Positions 1 to 6,529 of a DNA stretch of 17,311 bases are shown here, piece by piece. Position numbers and translations under genes: made by a program. The stretch covers positions 1 to 17,311 of the forward strand of contig CAKUHX010000013.1 in NCBI GenBank assembly GCA_934659475.1. The letters are read 5' to 3'. Numbering within the stretch: the first letter of the stretch is position 1; each line of letters begins with the position of its first letter. Under the pieces are notes generated by a model. It was not told where the DNA came from and did no database searches. It was given only the letters and a program-made list of their open reading frames with translations. Origin of the DNA: an uncultured Oscillospiraceae bacterium. GTDB taxonomy: Bacteria; Bacillota; Clostridia; Oscillospirales; Oscillospiraceae.

Positions 1-992
1 GCGCCGGACAGGCCGCCCACGCTGGAGGATGCCATCACGCCGCCCTTCTTCACCGCGTCGTTCAGCAGGGCCAGAGCGGCGGTGGTGCCGTGGGTGCCGC
101 ACACCTCAAGGCCCATCTCCTCCAGGATGCGGGCCACGCTGTCGCCCACCGCGGGGGTGGGGGCCAAGGACAGATCCACGATGCCGAAGGGGGTGTCCAG
201 ACGGCGGCTGGCCTCTTGGGCCACCAACTGGCCCATGCGGGTGATGCGGAAGGCGGTCTTTTTTACCGTCTCGGCCACCACGTCGAAGGGCTGGCCCTTC
301 ACCGCCTGAAGGGCGTGGTACACCACGCCGGGGCCGGAGACGCCCACGTTGATGACCCGCTCCGGCTCGCCCACGCCGTGGAAGGCGCCCGCCATGAAGG
401 GGTTGTCCTCCACCGCGTTGCAGAACACCACCAGCTTGGCGCAGCCGAAGCCGCCCCGGTCGGCGGTGCGTCCAGCCAGCTCCTTCACCGTCCGGCCCAT
501 GAGGGCCACGGCATCCATGTCGATGCCCGCCTTGGTGGAGCCCACGTTCACGCTGCCGCAGACGATGTCCGTGGTGGACAGGGCCTCTGGGATGGAGCGG
601 ATCAGGATGCGGTCGGCCTCGGTCATCCCCTTCTGTACCAGAGCGGAGAAGCCGCCGATGAAGTTGACCCCGCAGATCTTGGCCGCCCGGTCCATGGCCT
701 GGGCGAAGGGAGTGTAGTTGTCCGTGTCGGCGGCGGCGGCCACCAGAGCGATGGGGGTGACGGAGATGCGCTTGTTCACGATGGGGATGCCGAACTCCTT
801 CTCGATGGCCTCTCCCGTGGCCACCAGATGCTCGGCATAGCGGGTGATCTTGTCATATACCTTATCGCAGGCCGTCTTTACATCGCTGTGGGCGCAGGAC
901 AGCAGGGAGATGCCCATGGTGATGGTGCGCACATCCAGGTGCTGCTGGTCGATCATGTCGATGGTCTGTAAGATCTCACTTGAGTTGAGCAT
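1..992 (-). CDS. UPF0210/DUF711 (PFL-like) family protein, C-terminus missing
   Basis: The 330 visible residues match the UPF0210/DUF711 family, a conserved bacterial protein of about 450 residues with a pyruvate-formate-lyase-like fold and no established reaction. Recognisable segments are the N-terminus [14 protein letters not shown], the glycine-rich [10 protein letters not shown], the segment [11 protein letters not shown], and SVGGLSGA near the window edge. The last quarter or so of the gene lies beyond position 1. The ATG at 992 has GAGGGGTGAT just upstream. An in-frame ATG six bases earlier would sit too close to that site. The gene follows the ACT-domain gene by 12 bp on the same strand, and the two families are commonly paired, so they probably act together. 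The reaction is unknown. Family assignment is firm. Confidence 0.9.
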   Translation of the reverse strand, partial: MLNSSEILQTIDMIDQQHLDVRTITMGISLLSCAHSDVKTACDKVYDKITRYAEHLVATGEAIEKEFGIPIVNKRISVTPIALVAAAADTDNYTPFAQAMDRAAKICGVNFIGGFSALVQKGMTEADRILIRSIPEALSTTDIVCGSVNVGSTKAGIDMDAVALMGRTVKELAGRTADRGGFGCAKLVVFCNAVEDNPFMAGAFHGVGEPERVINVGVSGPGVVYHALQAVKGQPFDVVAETVKKTAFRITRMGQLVAQEASRRLDTPFGIVDLSLAPTPAVGDSVARILEEMGLEVCGTHGTTAALALLNDAVKKGGVMASSSVGGLSG

Positions 993-1004
993 GGTCATCA
1001 CCCC

Positions 1005-1274
1005 TCAGATCCTATGCATAGCATTAAAAATATCTTCTCTTTGGATGCGGATGGACAGGCTCTGCTCCTGCCCGTCCTTCTCCAGAATGTCCCGCATCTC
1101 GCCGATGGAGACGGGACAGGCGGAGGTGTCCACCAGCATGACCATGGTGAAATACTCCTGCAGAATGGTCTGGGTGATGTCCAGGATATTGATGTCATAT
1201 TTGGCCAGCAGGGCGCACACGTTGGCGGTGATGCCCACCCGGTCCTTGCCCAGTACGGTGACGATGGCTCTCAT
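1005..1274 (-). CDS. ACT domain-containing protein, UPF0237 family
   Basis: An 89-residue protein that is essentially a single ACT domain, beginning MRAIVTVLGKDRVGI. ACT domains bind small ligands, usually amino acids, and regulate a partner; free-standing members of this family have no proven ligand. The usual beta-alpha-beta-beta-alpha-beta pattern is visible: an N-terminal strand with GKDRVGI, a helix through ANVCALLAKYD, then the strand INILDITQTI. The start at 1274 was chosen because GGAGG lies six bases upstream. An ATG at 1292 in the same frame would place that site inside the gene. The gene sits 12 bp before the UPF0210 gene and 37 bp after the yfbR-like gene, all co-directional, consistent with one transcript. 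It is probably a regulatory or sensing partner of the UPF0210 protein, by inference from the pairing. Confidence 0.9.
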   Translation of the reverse strand: MRAIVTVLGKDRVGITANVCALLAKYDINILDITQTILQEYFTMVMLVDTSACPVSIGEMRDILEKDGQEQSLSIRIQREDIFNAMHRI

Positions 1275-1311
1275 ACGGCTGCCTCCTATCAAAAAATAAA
1301 AATTGGAAATT

Positions 1312-1887
1312 TCAGTTCAGCTCGTCCAGCGTGAGGGAGAAGTCCGCCAGGAAGTGCTCCATGAAGTACCGCAGGGCGGGGATGGGGTTTTGGCACAGGG
1401 CGGCGTAGGTCTGCTCCTTGGCTTTGCGGAACTCCGCGTTGCCCGCCTTCAGCTCCTCCACACATTTCAAATAGGCGTCCAGCTTGTCCGCTGCCTTCAC
1501 CAGAGCCTTCACCTCGGGGTCAGGGATGGTGATGGCATCCTCATAGGCGGGACGCAGCTCCTCCGGCAGCATGGACAGCAGCTTCTGCTCTGCCACCGCC
1601 TCCACCTGCTGATAGGCGCTCTGGATGGCGGGGTTGTCGTATTTGATGGGGGTGGGCATGTCGCCGGTGAGGATCTCGCTGGCGTCGTGGTACAGGGCGG
1701 CCACGGCCACCTGCCCCGGATCCACCTGTCCGCCGAACTTTTCGTTTTCGATCACGGCCAGGGCGTGGGCCAGCACGGCCACCATGTGGGAGTGCTCCTG
1801 GATGTTCTCCGTCTGGGTGTTGCGCATCAGCCCCCAGCGGTTGATATACCGCATCCGGGCGATCATAGGGAAAAAGCTGTAGGCCAC
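1312..1887 (-). CDS. yfbR: HD-domain 5'-deoxynucleotidase, YfbR family
   Basis: A 191-residue HD-superfamily metal-dependent phosphohydrolase resembling E. coli YfbR, which removes phosphate from deoxyribonucleoside 5'-monophosphates in the cytoplasm. Visible family landmarks are Arg17 in NRWGLMRN, His32 in EHSHMVA, the His67-Asp68 pair in ALYHDASE, the segment GDMPTPIKYDNP, and Asp134 in KAADKLDAYLKC. These correspond to the substrate arginine and the metal ligands of the family. Length matches the E. coli enzyme of about 199 residues. The start codon is GTG at 1887, with AAAGGAGG eight bases upstream. It is the first gene of the probable yfbR-ACT-UPF0210 transcript and has its own promoter at 1920-1948. 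Fold and family are firm; exact substrate preference is inferred. Confidence 0.9.
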   Translation of the reverse strand: MAYSFFPMIARMRYINRWGLMRNTQTENIQEHSHMVAVLAHALAVIENEKFGGQVDPGQVAVAALYHDASEILTGDMPTPIKYDNPAIQSAYQQVEAVAEQKLLSMLPEELRPAYEDAITIPDPEVKALVKAADKLDAYLKCVEELKAGNAEFRKAKEQTYAALCQNPIPALRYFMEHFLADFSLTLDELN

Positions 1888-1919
1888 GGGGCGGGCCTCC
1901 TTTCGTCTCTGTCACGGGC

Positions 1920-1948
1920 ATTTTATCACAGTGAAGTCGGGATGTAAA
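1920..1948 (-). promoter_or_regulatory. sigma-A promoter for the yfbR-like operon
   Basis: On the minus strand TTTACA (1943-1948) is followed after 17 bases by TAAAAT (1920-1925). TGA directly before the -10 gives an extended -10. It is 33 bp upstream of the GTG start. Its -35 is only eight bases from the -35 of the divergent tetR promoter. Confidence 0.7.
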
Positions 1949-1956
1949 TAAATCAG

Positions 1957-1985
1957 TTGACGGCGGGACAAAAATCTCGGATAAT
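1957..1985 (+). promoter_or_regulatory. sigma-A promoter for the TetR-family gene
   Basis: TTGACG (1957-1962), a 17-base spacer, then GATAAT (1980-1985), five of six matches in each hexamer. It lies about 50 bp upstream of the tetR start codon and is back to back with the yfbR promoter, so a protein bound between them could affect both. Confidence 0.75.
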
Positions 1986-2034
1986 ATAGAAAATCGCCTG
2001 CCGAAGGGCGCGTTTTTTGGAAGGAGGAGCGTCC

Positions 2035-2622
2035 ATGCCCAGAAAAAGCAGCCGGAACACCAGAGGACGCATCATCTCCGCCGCCTGGAAACTCTTCTAC
2101 GAACAGGGGTACGAGGGCACCACGGTGGAGGACATCGTCTATGAGTCGGGCACGTCCAAGGGCTCCTTTTACCACTACTTTGATGGCAAGGATGCCCTGA
2201 TGGGCACGTTGGCCTACGTCTTTGACGAGAGGTATGAGGAGCTGATCCCCACCCTCAGCCCGGAGAAGGGGGCCATCGAGACGCTGGCCTATATCAACCA
2301 TGAGCTGTATGTGATGATCGAGTCCAGCGTGTCCATCGACCTGCTCACCCGCCTGCTGTCCACCCAGCTGCTGGCCCGGGGGGAGAAGCACCTGCTGGAC
2401 CGCAGCCGGGTCTACTTCAAGCTGCTGCGGCAGATCGTCCGCCAGGGGGCTCAGCGGGGGGAGTTCCGCCCCGAACTGACCCAGGATGAGATCGTCCGGG
2501 CCTTTGCCATGTGGGAGCGGGCCCAGCTGTACGACTGGTGCCTGTGCGGCGGGGACTACTCCCTGGTGGCCTATGCGGACAAGACCACCCCCCTGTTTCT
2601 GGCCAGCTTCCGGGCGGGATGA
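2035..2622 (+). CDS. TetR/AcrR family transcriptional regulator
   Basis: A 195-residue one-component regulator. Residues about 7-55 form the TetR DNA-binding domain: RGRIISAAWKLFYEQGYEGT, then VEDIVYESGTSKGSFYHYF, which is the helix-turn-helix with the family's typical G-x-FYHYF recognition-helix end, followed by KDALM. The remaining ~140 residues are helical and would form the ligand-binding and dimer domain; this part is not informative about the ligand. The start at 2035 has AAGGAGG seven bases upstream and gives the usual short basic N-terminus MPRKSSRNTRGR. Divergent from yfbR and directly upstream of putP on the same strand, so it might regulate either or itself. No terminator is evident after it. 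Family firm, target unknown. Confidence 0.92.
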   Translation: MPRKSSRNTRGRIISAAWKLFYEQGYEGTTVEDIVYESGTSKGSFYHYFDGKDALMGTLAYVFDERYEELIPTLSPEKGAIETLAYINHELYVMIESSVSIDLLTRLLSTQLLARGEKHLLDRSRVYFKLLRQIVRQGAQRGEFRPELTQDEIVRAFAMWERAQLYDWCLCGGDYSLVAYADKTTPLFLASFRAG

Positions 2623-2675
2623 GGGGAAGCTTTGACGGGAAATGCCGGGGAAAAGGCGGGGCTGTATGTGCAGTC

Positions 2676-2719
2676 TGCAAAAATTTTATTTTTAGTTTTA
2701 TAATAAAGTCGAATATTCG
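2676..2719 (+). promoter_or_regulatory. possible weak promoter with a palindrome at its start site
   Basis: In the AT-rich gap before putP a perfect TATAAT lies at 2699-2704. A poor -35 (TGCAAA, 2676-2681) is 17 bases upstream. The 10-bp perfect palindrome CGAATATTCG (2710-2719) falls where transcription would begin, as an operator might. AT-rich sequence yields TATAAT easily, so this is tentative. Confidence 0.3.
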
Positions 2720-2761
2720 TTCAGCTTAAAACGATTGATAATAAAAGAAAAATTGATGAAT

Positions 2762-2803
2762 TACAGAACTGTGTACAGGATAAATTCTATACATGGTTCT
2801 GTA
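2762..2803 (+). promoter_or_regulatory. 42-bp imperfect dyad, candidate operator of putP
   Basis: The outer arms TACAGAAC (2762-2769) and GTTCTGTA (2796-2803) are perfect 8-bp complements. The inner positions continue the symmetry (TGTA against TACA, AG against CT, AT against AT). Of the 21 opposed pairs, 16 are Watson-Crick, three are G-T and two mismatch. It ends about 20 bp upstream of the extended -10 of putP, where a regulator dimer pair could bind. The adjacent TetR protein is one candidate. Confidence 0.5.
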
Positions 2804-2823
2804 TTTCATTCTTGTCTTGATCG

Positions 2824-2832
2824 TGCTATGAT
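2824..2832 (+). promoter_or_regulatory. extended -10 promoter element of putP
   Basis: TGC precedes TATGAT (2827-2832), an extended -10 with five of six matches. The sequence 17 bases upstream (TTTCAT, 2804-2809) is a poor -35, so the promoter may depend on the extended -10 or on an activator. Distance to the putP start codon is 48 bp. Confidence 0.5.
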
Positions 2833-2880
2833 CGTCTCCGTTGCAGATCCCTGTGTGGAACGGAAAAGGAGAGACATAAC

Positions 2881-4419
2881 ATGAACAGCGCACAGATCAT
2901 CATCTGCGCCACCATCGCGGCCTATCTTCTGGCTATGGTGCTGGTTGGCGTATACTTCAGCAAAAAGGGCGGCAGCGGCAGCTCGGACGACTTCTATCTG
3001 GGCGGCCGGAAGATGGGCCCCCTGGTCACCGCCATGAGCGCCGAGGCCAGCGACATGAGCAGCTATCTGCTTATGGGCCTGCCCGGTCTGGCCTACCTCT
3101 GCGGCCTGCCGGAGGTCACCTGGACCTGCATCGGTCTGGCCGTGGGCACTTATCTGAACTGGCTGATCGTGGCCCGCCGCCTGCGCCGGTATTCCGCCCA
3201 TCTGGGGGCCATCACGGTGCCCGACTTCTTCTCCCGCCGGTTCGGGGATCAGAAGCACCTGCTGGGCTGCATCGCCGCGGTGCTGATCCTGATCTTCTTC
3301 GTGCCCTACACCGCCTCCGGCTTCAAGGCCATCGGCACCCTGTTCAGCAGCCTGTTCGGCGTGGAGTACCACACCGCCATGGTGGTGGGCGCCCTTGTGG
3401 TCATCCTGTATACGGTGATGGGCGGCTTTATGGCCGTGTGCTTTACCGACCTGATCCAGTCCGTCTTTATGACCGTCGCCCTGATCATCATCGTCTTCTT
3501 CGGCATTCGGCAGGCCGGCGGCGCGGCGGCTGTGATGGAGAACGCCCGGGCCCTGCCCGGCTACCTGGACCTGACCCGGGGGTATGACGCGGCCACGGGC
3601 AGCGCCGCCAGCTTCGGCCTGCTGTCCATCGTGTCCACTCTGGCCTGGGGCCTGGGCTACTTCGGTATGCCCCACATCCTGCTGCGGTTCATGGCCATCG
3701 AGGACGCGGAGAAGCTAAACACCTCCCGCCGCATCGCCACCGTGTGGGTGGTCATCTCCATGGCCATCGCCGTGGCCATCGGTGTCATCGGCAACGGCGT
3801 GACCGCTGCGGGCAAGGTGCCCTTCCTGTCCACCAGCGCCGAGGCCGAGACCATCATCATCAAGCTGTCCGACCTGATGAGCCAGCATGGGCTGTTGCTG
3901 GCCGTCGCCGCCGGCGTGATCCTGTCCGGTATTCTGGCCGCCACCATGTCCACCGCAGACAGCCAGCTGCTGGCCGCCGCCTCCAGCGTGTCTCAGGACC
4001 TGATGCAGGATTTTCTGGGCATCAAAATGGATGAAAAGGCCACCATGCGCACGGCGCGGATCACCGTTTTGGGGATCGCCATCGTGGGCGTGCTCCTGGC
4101 CTGGGACCCCAACAGCTCCGTGTTCCGGGTGGTGTCCTTCGCATGGGCGGGCTTCGGCGCCAGCTTCGGCCCGGTGATGCTGTTCTCCCTGTTCTGGAAG
4201 CGCACCAACAAACAGGGCGCTTTGGCCGGCCTGATCGTAGGCGGCGGCATGGTCTTCATCTGGAAGTACCTCATCGCCCCCATGGGCGGCGCCTGGGCCA
4301 TTTACGAGCTGCTGCCCGCCTTCCTGTGCGCCTGCGCGGCCATCGTGATGGTGTCCCTGCTCACCCCCGCCCCGGATAAGGCGGTGGTGGATACCTATGA
4401 GGAGTGCCGCAAGGCCTAA
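2881..4419 (+). CDS. putP: sodium/proline symporter, SLC5/SSS family
   Basis: A 512-residue integral membrane transporter of the sodium:solute symporter family, similar in length and layout to PutP (502 residues in E. coli), which imports proline with Na+. The segment SAEASDMSSYLLMGLPG (53-69) matches the PutP helix that carries Na+ and substrate contacts, including Asp58. AATMSTADSQLL, with Ser357-Thr358, matches the second Na+-site helix. FYLGGRKMGP (38-47) is also typical. More than ten hydrophobic segments are visible. The ATG at 2881 is preceded by AAGGAGAG with a suitable gap. It stands alone between an AT-rich control region and a strong terminator. Family is firm; proline as substrate is the best match, though other SSS solutes are possible. 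Confidence 0.9.
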   Translation: MNSAQIIICATIAAYLLAMVLVGVYFSKKGGSGSSDDFYLGGRKMGPLVTAMSAEASDMSSYLLMGLPGLAYLCGLPEVTWTCIGLAVGTYLNWLIVARRLRRYSAHLGAITVPDFFSRRFGDQKHLLGCIAAVLILIFFVPYTASGFKAIGTLFSSLFGVEYHTAMVVGALVVILYTVMGGFMAVCFTDLIQSVFMTVALIIIVFFGIRQAGGAAAVMENARALPGYLDLTRGYDAATGSAASFGLLSIVSTLAWGLGYFGMPHILLRFMAIEDAEKLNTSRRIATVWVVISMAIAVAIGVIGNGVTAAGKVPFLSTSAEAETIIIKLSDLMSQHGLLLAVAAGVILSGILAATMSTADSQLLAAASSVSQDLMQDFLGIKMDEKATMRTARITVLGIAIVGVLLAWDPNSSVFRVVSFAWAGFGASFGPVMLFSLFWKRTNKQGALAGLIVGGGMVFIWKYLIAPMGGAWAIYELLPAFLCACAAIVMVSLLTPAPDKAVVDTYEECRKA

Positions 4420-4423
4420 AAAG

Positions 4424-4459
4424 AACTGCTCCCCCGGCACCGCCGGGGGAGCAGTTTTT
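4424..4459 (+). terminator. bidirectional intrinsic terminator between putP and the TIGR01440 gene
   Basis: A perfect 15-bp stem (4424-4438 with 4442-4456), loop ACC, followed by TTT on the plus strand. On the minus strand a T-run (AAAAAG on the plus strand) follows the stem. It lies between two convergent genes and can serve both. Confidence 0.9.
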
Positions 4460-4464
4460 ACAGG

Positions 4465-5067
4465 TCAGTCAAAGCAGGGGTAGCCGTCCTTCAGCCTCTC
4501 GTCGTAGATGGCCCGGTCGCCGCCGATGAATTTGGGCCGGGTGCGGGCGGCCAGAAGGATGGCCTGGCCGATGTGGTCCTGCTCCAGCCGGACGGGCACC
4601 GCCACCTTCTTCAGATGCATCCCGATGAGGGTGCCGCCGATGTCCAGCCCGGCGTCGGCCCGGATCTCCTCCAGGGCCACGGGATGGCGGAAGCTCTCAT
4701 AGGCCGCGGTGGCAAAGGAACTGCCCGCCTTGGGCTGGGGCATGACATTGACGATCTCCCCATTGGGCACGGCCTCATGCTCCACGATCAGGGCACGGTT
4801 CAAATGCTCGCAGCACTGGGCCGCGATGTAAACTCCCATGGGGGCGAACACGCCGTTCAGCCCCCGGAAGATGGCTTGGGCCACCTCCGGCGTGGACCAG
4901 CTGCCCACCTGATGGCCCACTACCTCGCTGGTGCTGCACCCAACCACCACGATCTGACCGCGATGGAGATGGGCTGCCTGGGCCAGCTGCCGGGCGGCGC
5001 TGGCCGCCTCCTGCTCCGCCTGCTGCATCAGCAGGGGATTTTCTGCCGGGTGTACCGTTCCTGCCAT
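4465..5067 (-). CDS. TIGR01440 / UPF0340 (YwlG-like) family protein
   Basis: A 200-residue protein matching the YwlG/UPF0340 family of Firmicutes, whose biochemical role is not established. Characteristic segments are IVVVGCSTSEVVGHQVG near residue 45, VYIAAQCCEHLNRALI, DIGGTLIGMHLKKVAVPVR and ARTRPKFIGGDRAIYD near the C-terminus. Length is close to the family norm of about 180-190. The start at 5067 was chosen because AGGGAGG lies eight bases upstream; an in-frame ATG at 5073 is only two bases from it. It probably forms a single-gene unit from the promoter at 5117-5145, ending in the shared terminator at 4424-4459. Family recognition is good; no function is claimed. Confidence 0.88.
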   Translation of the reverse strand: MAGTVHPAENPLLMQQAEQEAASAARQLAQAAHLHRGQIVVVGCSTSEVVGHQVGSWSTPEVAQAIFRGLNGVFAPMGVYIAAQCCEHLNRALIVEHEAVPNGEIVNVMPQPKAGSSFATAAYESFRHPVALEEIRADAGLDIGGTLIGMHLKKVAVPVRLEQDHIGQAILLAARTRPKFIGGDRAIYDERLKDGYPCFD

Positions 5068-5116
5068 GGTCATGTCCTCCCTGTTCCTCGCCCGCGGGCG
5101 AAATGATGTTTTCCAT

Positions 5117-5145
5117 AGTATAGCTCCTTTTTCTCCGCCGGGCAA
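5117..5145 (-). promoter_or_regulatory. probable promoter of the TIGR01440 gene
   Basis: On the minus strand TTGCCC (5140-5145), 17 bases, then TATACT (5117-5122). The -10 is good and the -35 matches four of six. It lies downstream of the cysK terminator and about 50 bp before the start codon. Confidence 0.5.
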
Positions 5146-5186
5146 GGGGGAAGAAAAAATGATCCGCCGGGGAAAGGGATACAAGA

Positions 5187-5212
5187 GGGCCTGCCGCGTT
5201 CGCGGCAGGCCC
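5187..5212 (-). terminator. terminator hairpin after cysK
   Basis: A perfect 11-bp G+C-rich stem (5187-5197 with 5202-5212) with a four-base loop, 17 bp after the cysK stop. The following minus-strand sequence TCTTGTAT is only partly T-rich, so termination may be less efficient than at other hairpins in the window. Confidence 0.7.
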
Positions 5213-5229
5213 TTGGTGTTTATGGCGCG

Positions 5230-6162
5230 TCAGTCCTGAAACAGGGGAGTGGACAGGTAGCGGTCGCCGGTGTCGGGCAGCAGGACCACGATGTTCTTGC
5301 CGCGGTTTTCCGGCCGCTTGGCCAGCTGGATGGCGGCCCACACCGCCGCGCCGGAGGAGATGCCCACCAGAACGCCCTCCTTGCGGCCCACCAGCTTGCC
5401 GGCGGCAAAGGCATCGTCGTTGTCCACCGCGATGACCTCGTCATACACCTTGGTGTCCAGCACCTCGGGAACAAAGCCGGCGCCGATGCCCTGGATCTTG
5501 TGGGGGCCTGCGGTGCCGCGGCTGAGGACGGGGGAGGAGGCCGGTTCTACCGCCACCACCTTCAGGTCCGGGTTTTTCTCCTTCAGATAGCGGCCGGTGC
5601 CGGTGATGGTGCCGCCGGTGCCCACGCCGGCCACGAAGAAGTCCACCTTGCCGTCGGTGTCCTGCCAGATCTCGGGGCCGGTGCTCTCATAGTGGGCCTG
5701 AGGGTTGGCGGGGTTGACGAACTGGCCGGGCACGAAGCTGTTGGGGATCTCGCGGGCCAGCTCATCGGCCTTGGCGATGGCCCCCTTCATGCCCCTGGCC
5801 CCCTCGGTCAGCACCAGCTCGGCGCCGTAAGCCTTCATGATCTGACGGCGCTCTACGCTCATGGTCTCGGGCATGACGATGATGATGCGGTAGCCCCGGG
5901 CGGCGGCCACGCTGGCCAGTCCGATGCCGGTGTTGCCGGAGGTGGGCTCGATGATGACCGAGCCGGGCTTCAGCAGGCCCCGGGCCTCGGCGTCGTCGAT
6001 CATGGCCTTGCCGATGCGGTCCTTCACGCTGCCGGCGGGGTTGAAATACTCCAACTTGGCCAGGAGCTTGGCATGAAGGCCCTGATTGGCTTCGATATGG
6101 GTCAGCTCCAGCAGGGGGGTATGGCCGATCAGCTGATCGGCAGAGGTATAGATCTTGCTCAT
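5230..6162 (-). CDS. cysK: cysteine synthase (O-acetylserine sulfhydrylase)
   Basis: A 310-residue PLP-dependent enzyme that makes cysteine from O-acetylserine and sulfide in the cytoplasm. The Schiff-base lysine is Lys47 in NPAGSVKDR. The substrate-binding loop is TSGNTG (74-79), the phosphate-cradling glycine loop is GTGGTITG (181-188), and the pyridine-contacting serine is in GISSGAA (268-273). Length and order fit CysK rather than cystathionine beta-synthase, which carries an extra domain. Two in-frame ATGs (6168 and 6162) lie near AGGAG, at four and ten bases. The second was chosen because [20 protein letters not shown] aligns with usual family starts, but 6168 cannot be excluded. It is divergent from an Rrf2 regulator, the common arrangement for cysteine-metabolism control in Firmicutes. 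Confidence 0.95.
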   Translation of the reverse strand: MSKIYTSADQLIGHTPLLELTHIEANQGLHAKLLAKLEYFNPAGSVKDRIGKAMIDDAEARGLLKPGSVIIEPTSGNTGIGLASVAAARGYRIIIVMPETMSVERRQIMKAYGAELVLTEGARGMKGAIAKADELAREIPNSFVPGQFVNPANPQAHYESTGPEIWQDTDGKVDFFVAGVGTGGTITGTGRYLKEKNPDLKVVAVEPASSPVLSRGTAGPHKIQGIGAGFVPEVLDTKVYDEVIAVDNDDAFAAGKLVGRKEGVLVGISSGAAVWAAIQLAKRPENRGKNIVVLLPDTGDRYLSTPLFQD

Positions 6163-6209
6163 GATCATATCGCTCCTATCATAGTATTCAGAATGTTTGG
6201 GATCCTATC

Positions 6210-6228
6210 GAGGAGCGGGCCGCTCCTC
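6210..6228 (-). other. hairpin in the cysK 5' leader
   Basis: GAGGAGCG (6210-6217) and CGCTCCTC (6221-6228) form a perfect 8-bp stem with a three-base loop in the transcribed leader, about 45 bp before the start codon. It has no T-run after it on the minus strand. It may stabilise the message or take part in post-initiation control; its role is unknown. Confidence 0.45.
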
Positions 6229-6285
6229 CGTTCATACAGGAGACAGGGGGCAACATCGGCCGTGGAGCAGGAAGTGGTCCATTCA

Positions 6286-6318
6286 AATACCAACCTTTCA
6301 TATAGGTTTATCGGTATT
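6286..6318 (-). promoter_or_regulatory. dyad over the cysK transcription start, candidate Rrf2-family operator
   Basis: AATACC (6286-6291) and GGTATT (6313-6318) are inverted repeats, with AACCT and AGGTT inside them. The dyad overlaps the end of the cysK -10 and the expected start site near 6309. On the minus strand it contains CCGATAAACC (6305-6314), which resembles CCTATCAACC in the rrf2 promoter. The position suggests repression. AT-rich dyads with ATACC half-sites recall CymR-type sites, from memory and not checked. Confidence 0.5.
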
Positions 6319-6344
6319 TTACTTCGCGGACTGGAAATTGTCAA
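6316..6344 (-). promoter_or_regulatory. sigma-A promoter of cysK
   Basis: On the minus strand a perfect TTGACA (6339-6344), 17 bases, then TAAAAT (6316-6321). It is a near-consensus promoter, implying strong expression unless repressed. The untranslated leader would be roughly 145 bases. Confidence 0.8.
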
Positions 6345-6365
6345 GGGTAAAATAAAAAAATCTCG

Positions 6366-6394
6366 TTGAAATCCTATCAACCGTTTGGTATAAT
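6366..6394 (+). promoter_or_regulatory. sigma-A promoter of the Rrf2-family gene
   Basis: TTGAAA (6366-6371), 17 bases, then a perfect TATAAT (6389-6394). The spacer contains CCTATCAACC (6373-6382), similar to the motif at the cysK start site. CCTAT (6373-6377) and ATAGG (6393-6397) form an inverted repeat around the -10. This fits autoregulation. The leader would be about 125 bases. Confidence 0.8.
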
Positions 6395-6410
6395 AGGAAT
6401 AACAAGGATG

Positions 6411-6465
6411 CCGGTCCTGCTTTCCGCTCCCTGCCCCCCGGGGCAGGGAGCGGGGAAGAGACCGG
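6411..6465 (+). other. large stem-loop in the rrf2 5' leader
   Basis: A 13-bp perfect stem (6424-6436 with 6441-6453, loop CCCG) is enclosed by a second pairing, CCGGTC (6411-6416) with GACCGG (6460-6465). No T-run follows, so it is not a standard intrinsic terminator. It lies between the promoter and the start codon and would be transcribed in full. Confidence 0.6.
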
Positions 6466-6529
6466 GAGAAACAGAAGCGGCGCGCTGCGGCCCAAGGTCT
6501 GGGGCGGGCGCCGGAGGAGGCGGCTTTTT

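Larger units (their letters stand above)
6163..6529. other. 367-bp cysK/rrf2 divergent control region
   Basis: No recognisable protein gene lies here. It holds two divergent sigma-A promoters, a dyad over the cysK start site, a hairpin in the cysK leader and a large stem-loop in the rrf2 leader. The hexamer CCTATC recurs at 6175, 6204 and 6373; the first copy overlaps the cysK ribosome binding site on the other strand. I looked for a T-box (the TGGNACCGCG element) in the cysK leader and found none. Confidence 0.8.

Noticed and set aside
90..971. 293-codon plus-strand frame opposite the UPF0210 gene
   Set aside because: Low-complexity Gly/His/Asp-rich translation and no ribosome site; the minus strand carries a clear family match.
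2806..3675. 289-codon minus-strand frame opposite putP
   Set aside because: Composition is His/Gly/Gln-biased shadow sequence and it runs across the putP promoter; putP is unmistakable on the other strand.
5068..5184. Longer N-terminus for the TIGR01440 protein starting at 5184 or 5073
   Set aside because: The extra residues do not resemble the family and overlap the promoter; the 5073 ATG is two bases from the ribosome site, whereas 5067 has normal spacing.
6169..6309. T-box riboswitch in the cysK leader
   Set aside because: No TGGNACCGCG-type sequence and no terminator/antiterminator pair was found; only a small hairpin.
6424..6453. Intrinsic terminator (attenuator) before rrf2
   Set aside because: The stem is excellent but is followed by GGAAGAGACC, with no T-run; recorded as a leader structure instead.
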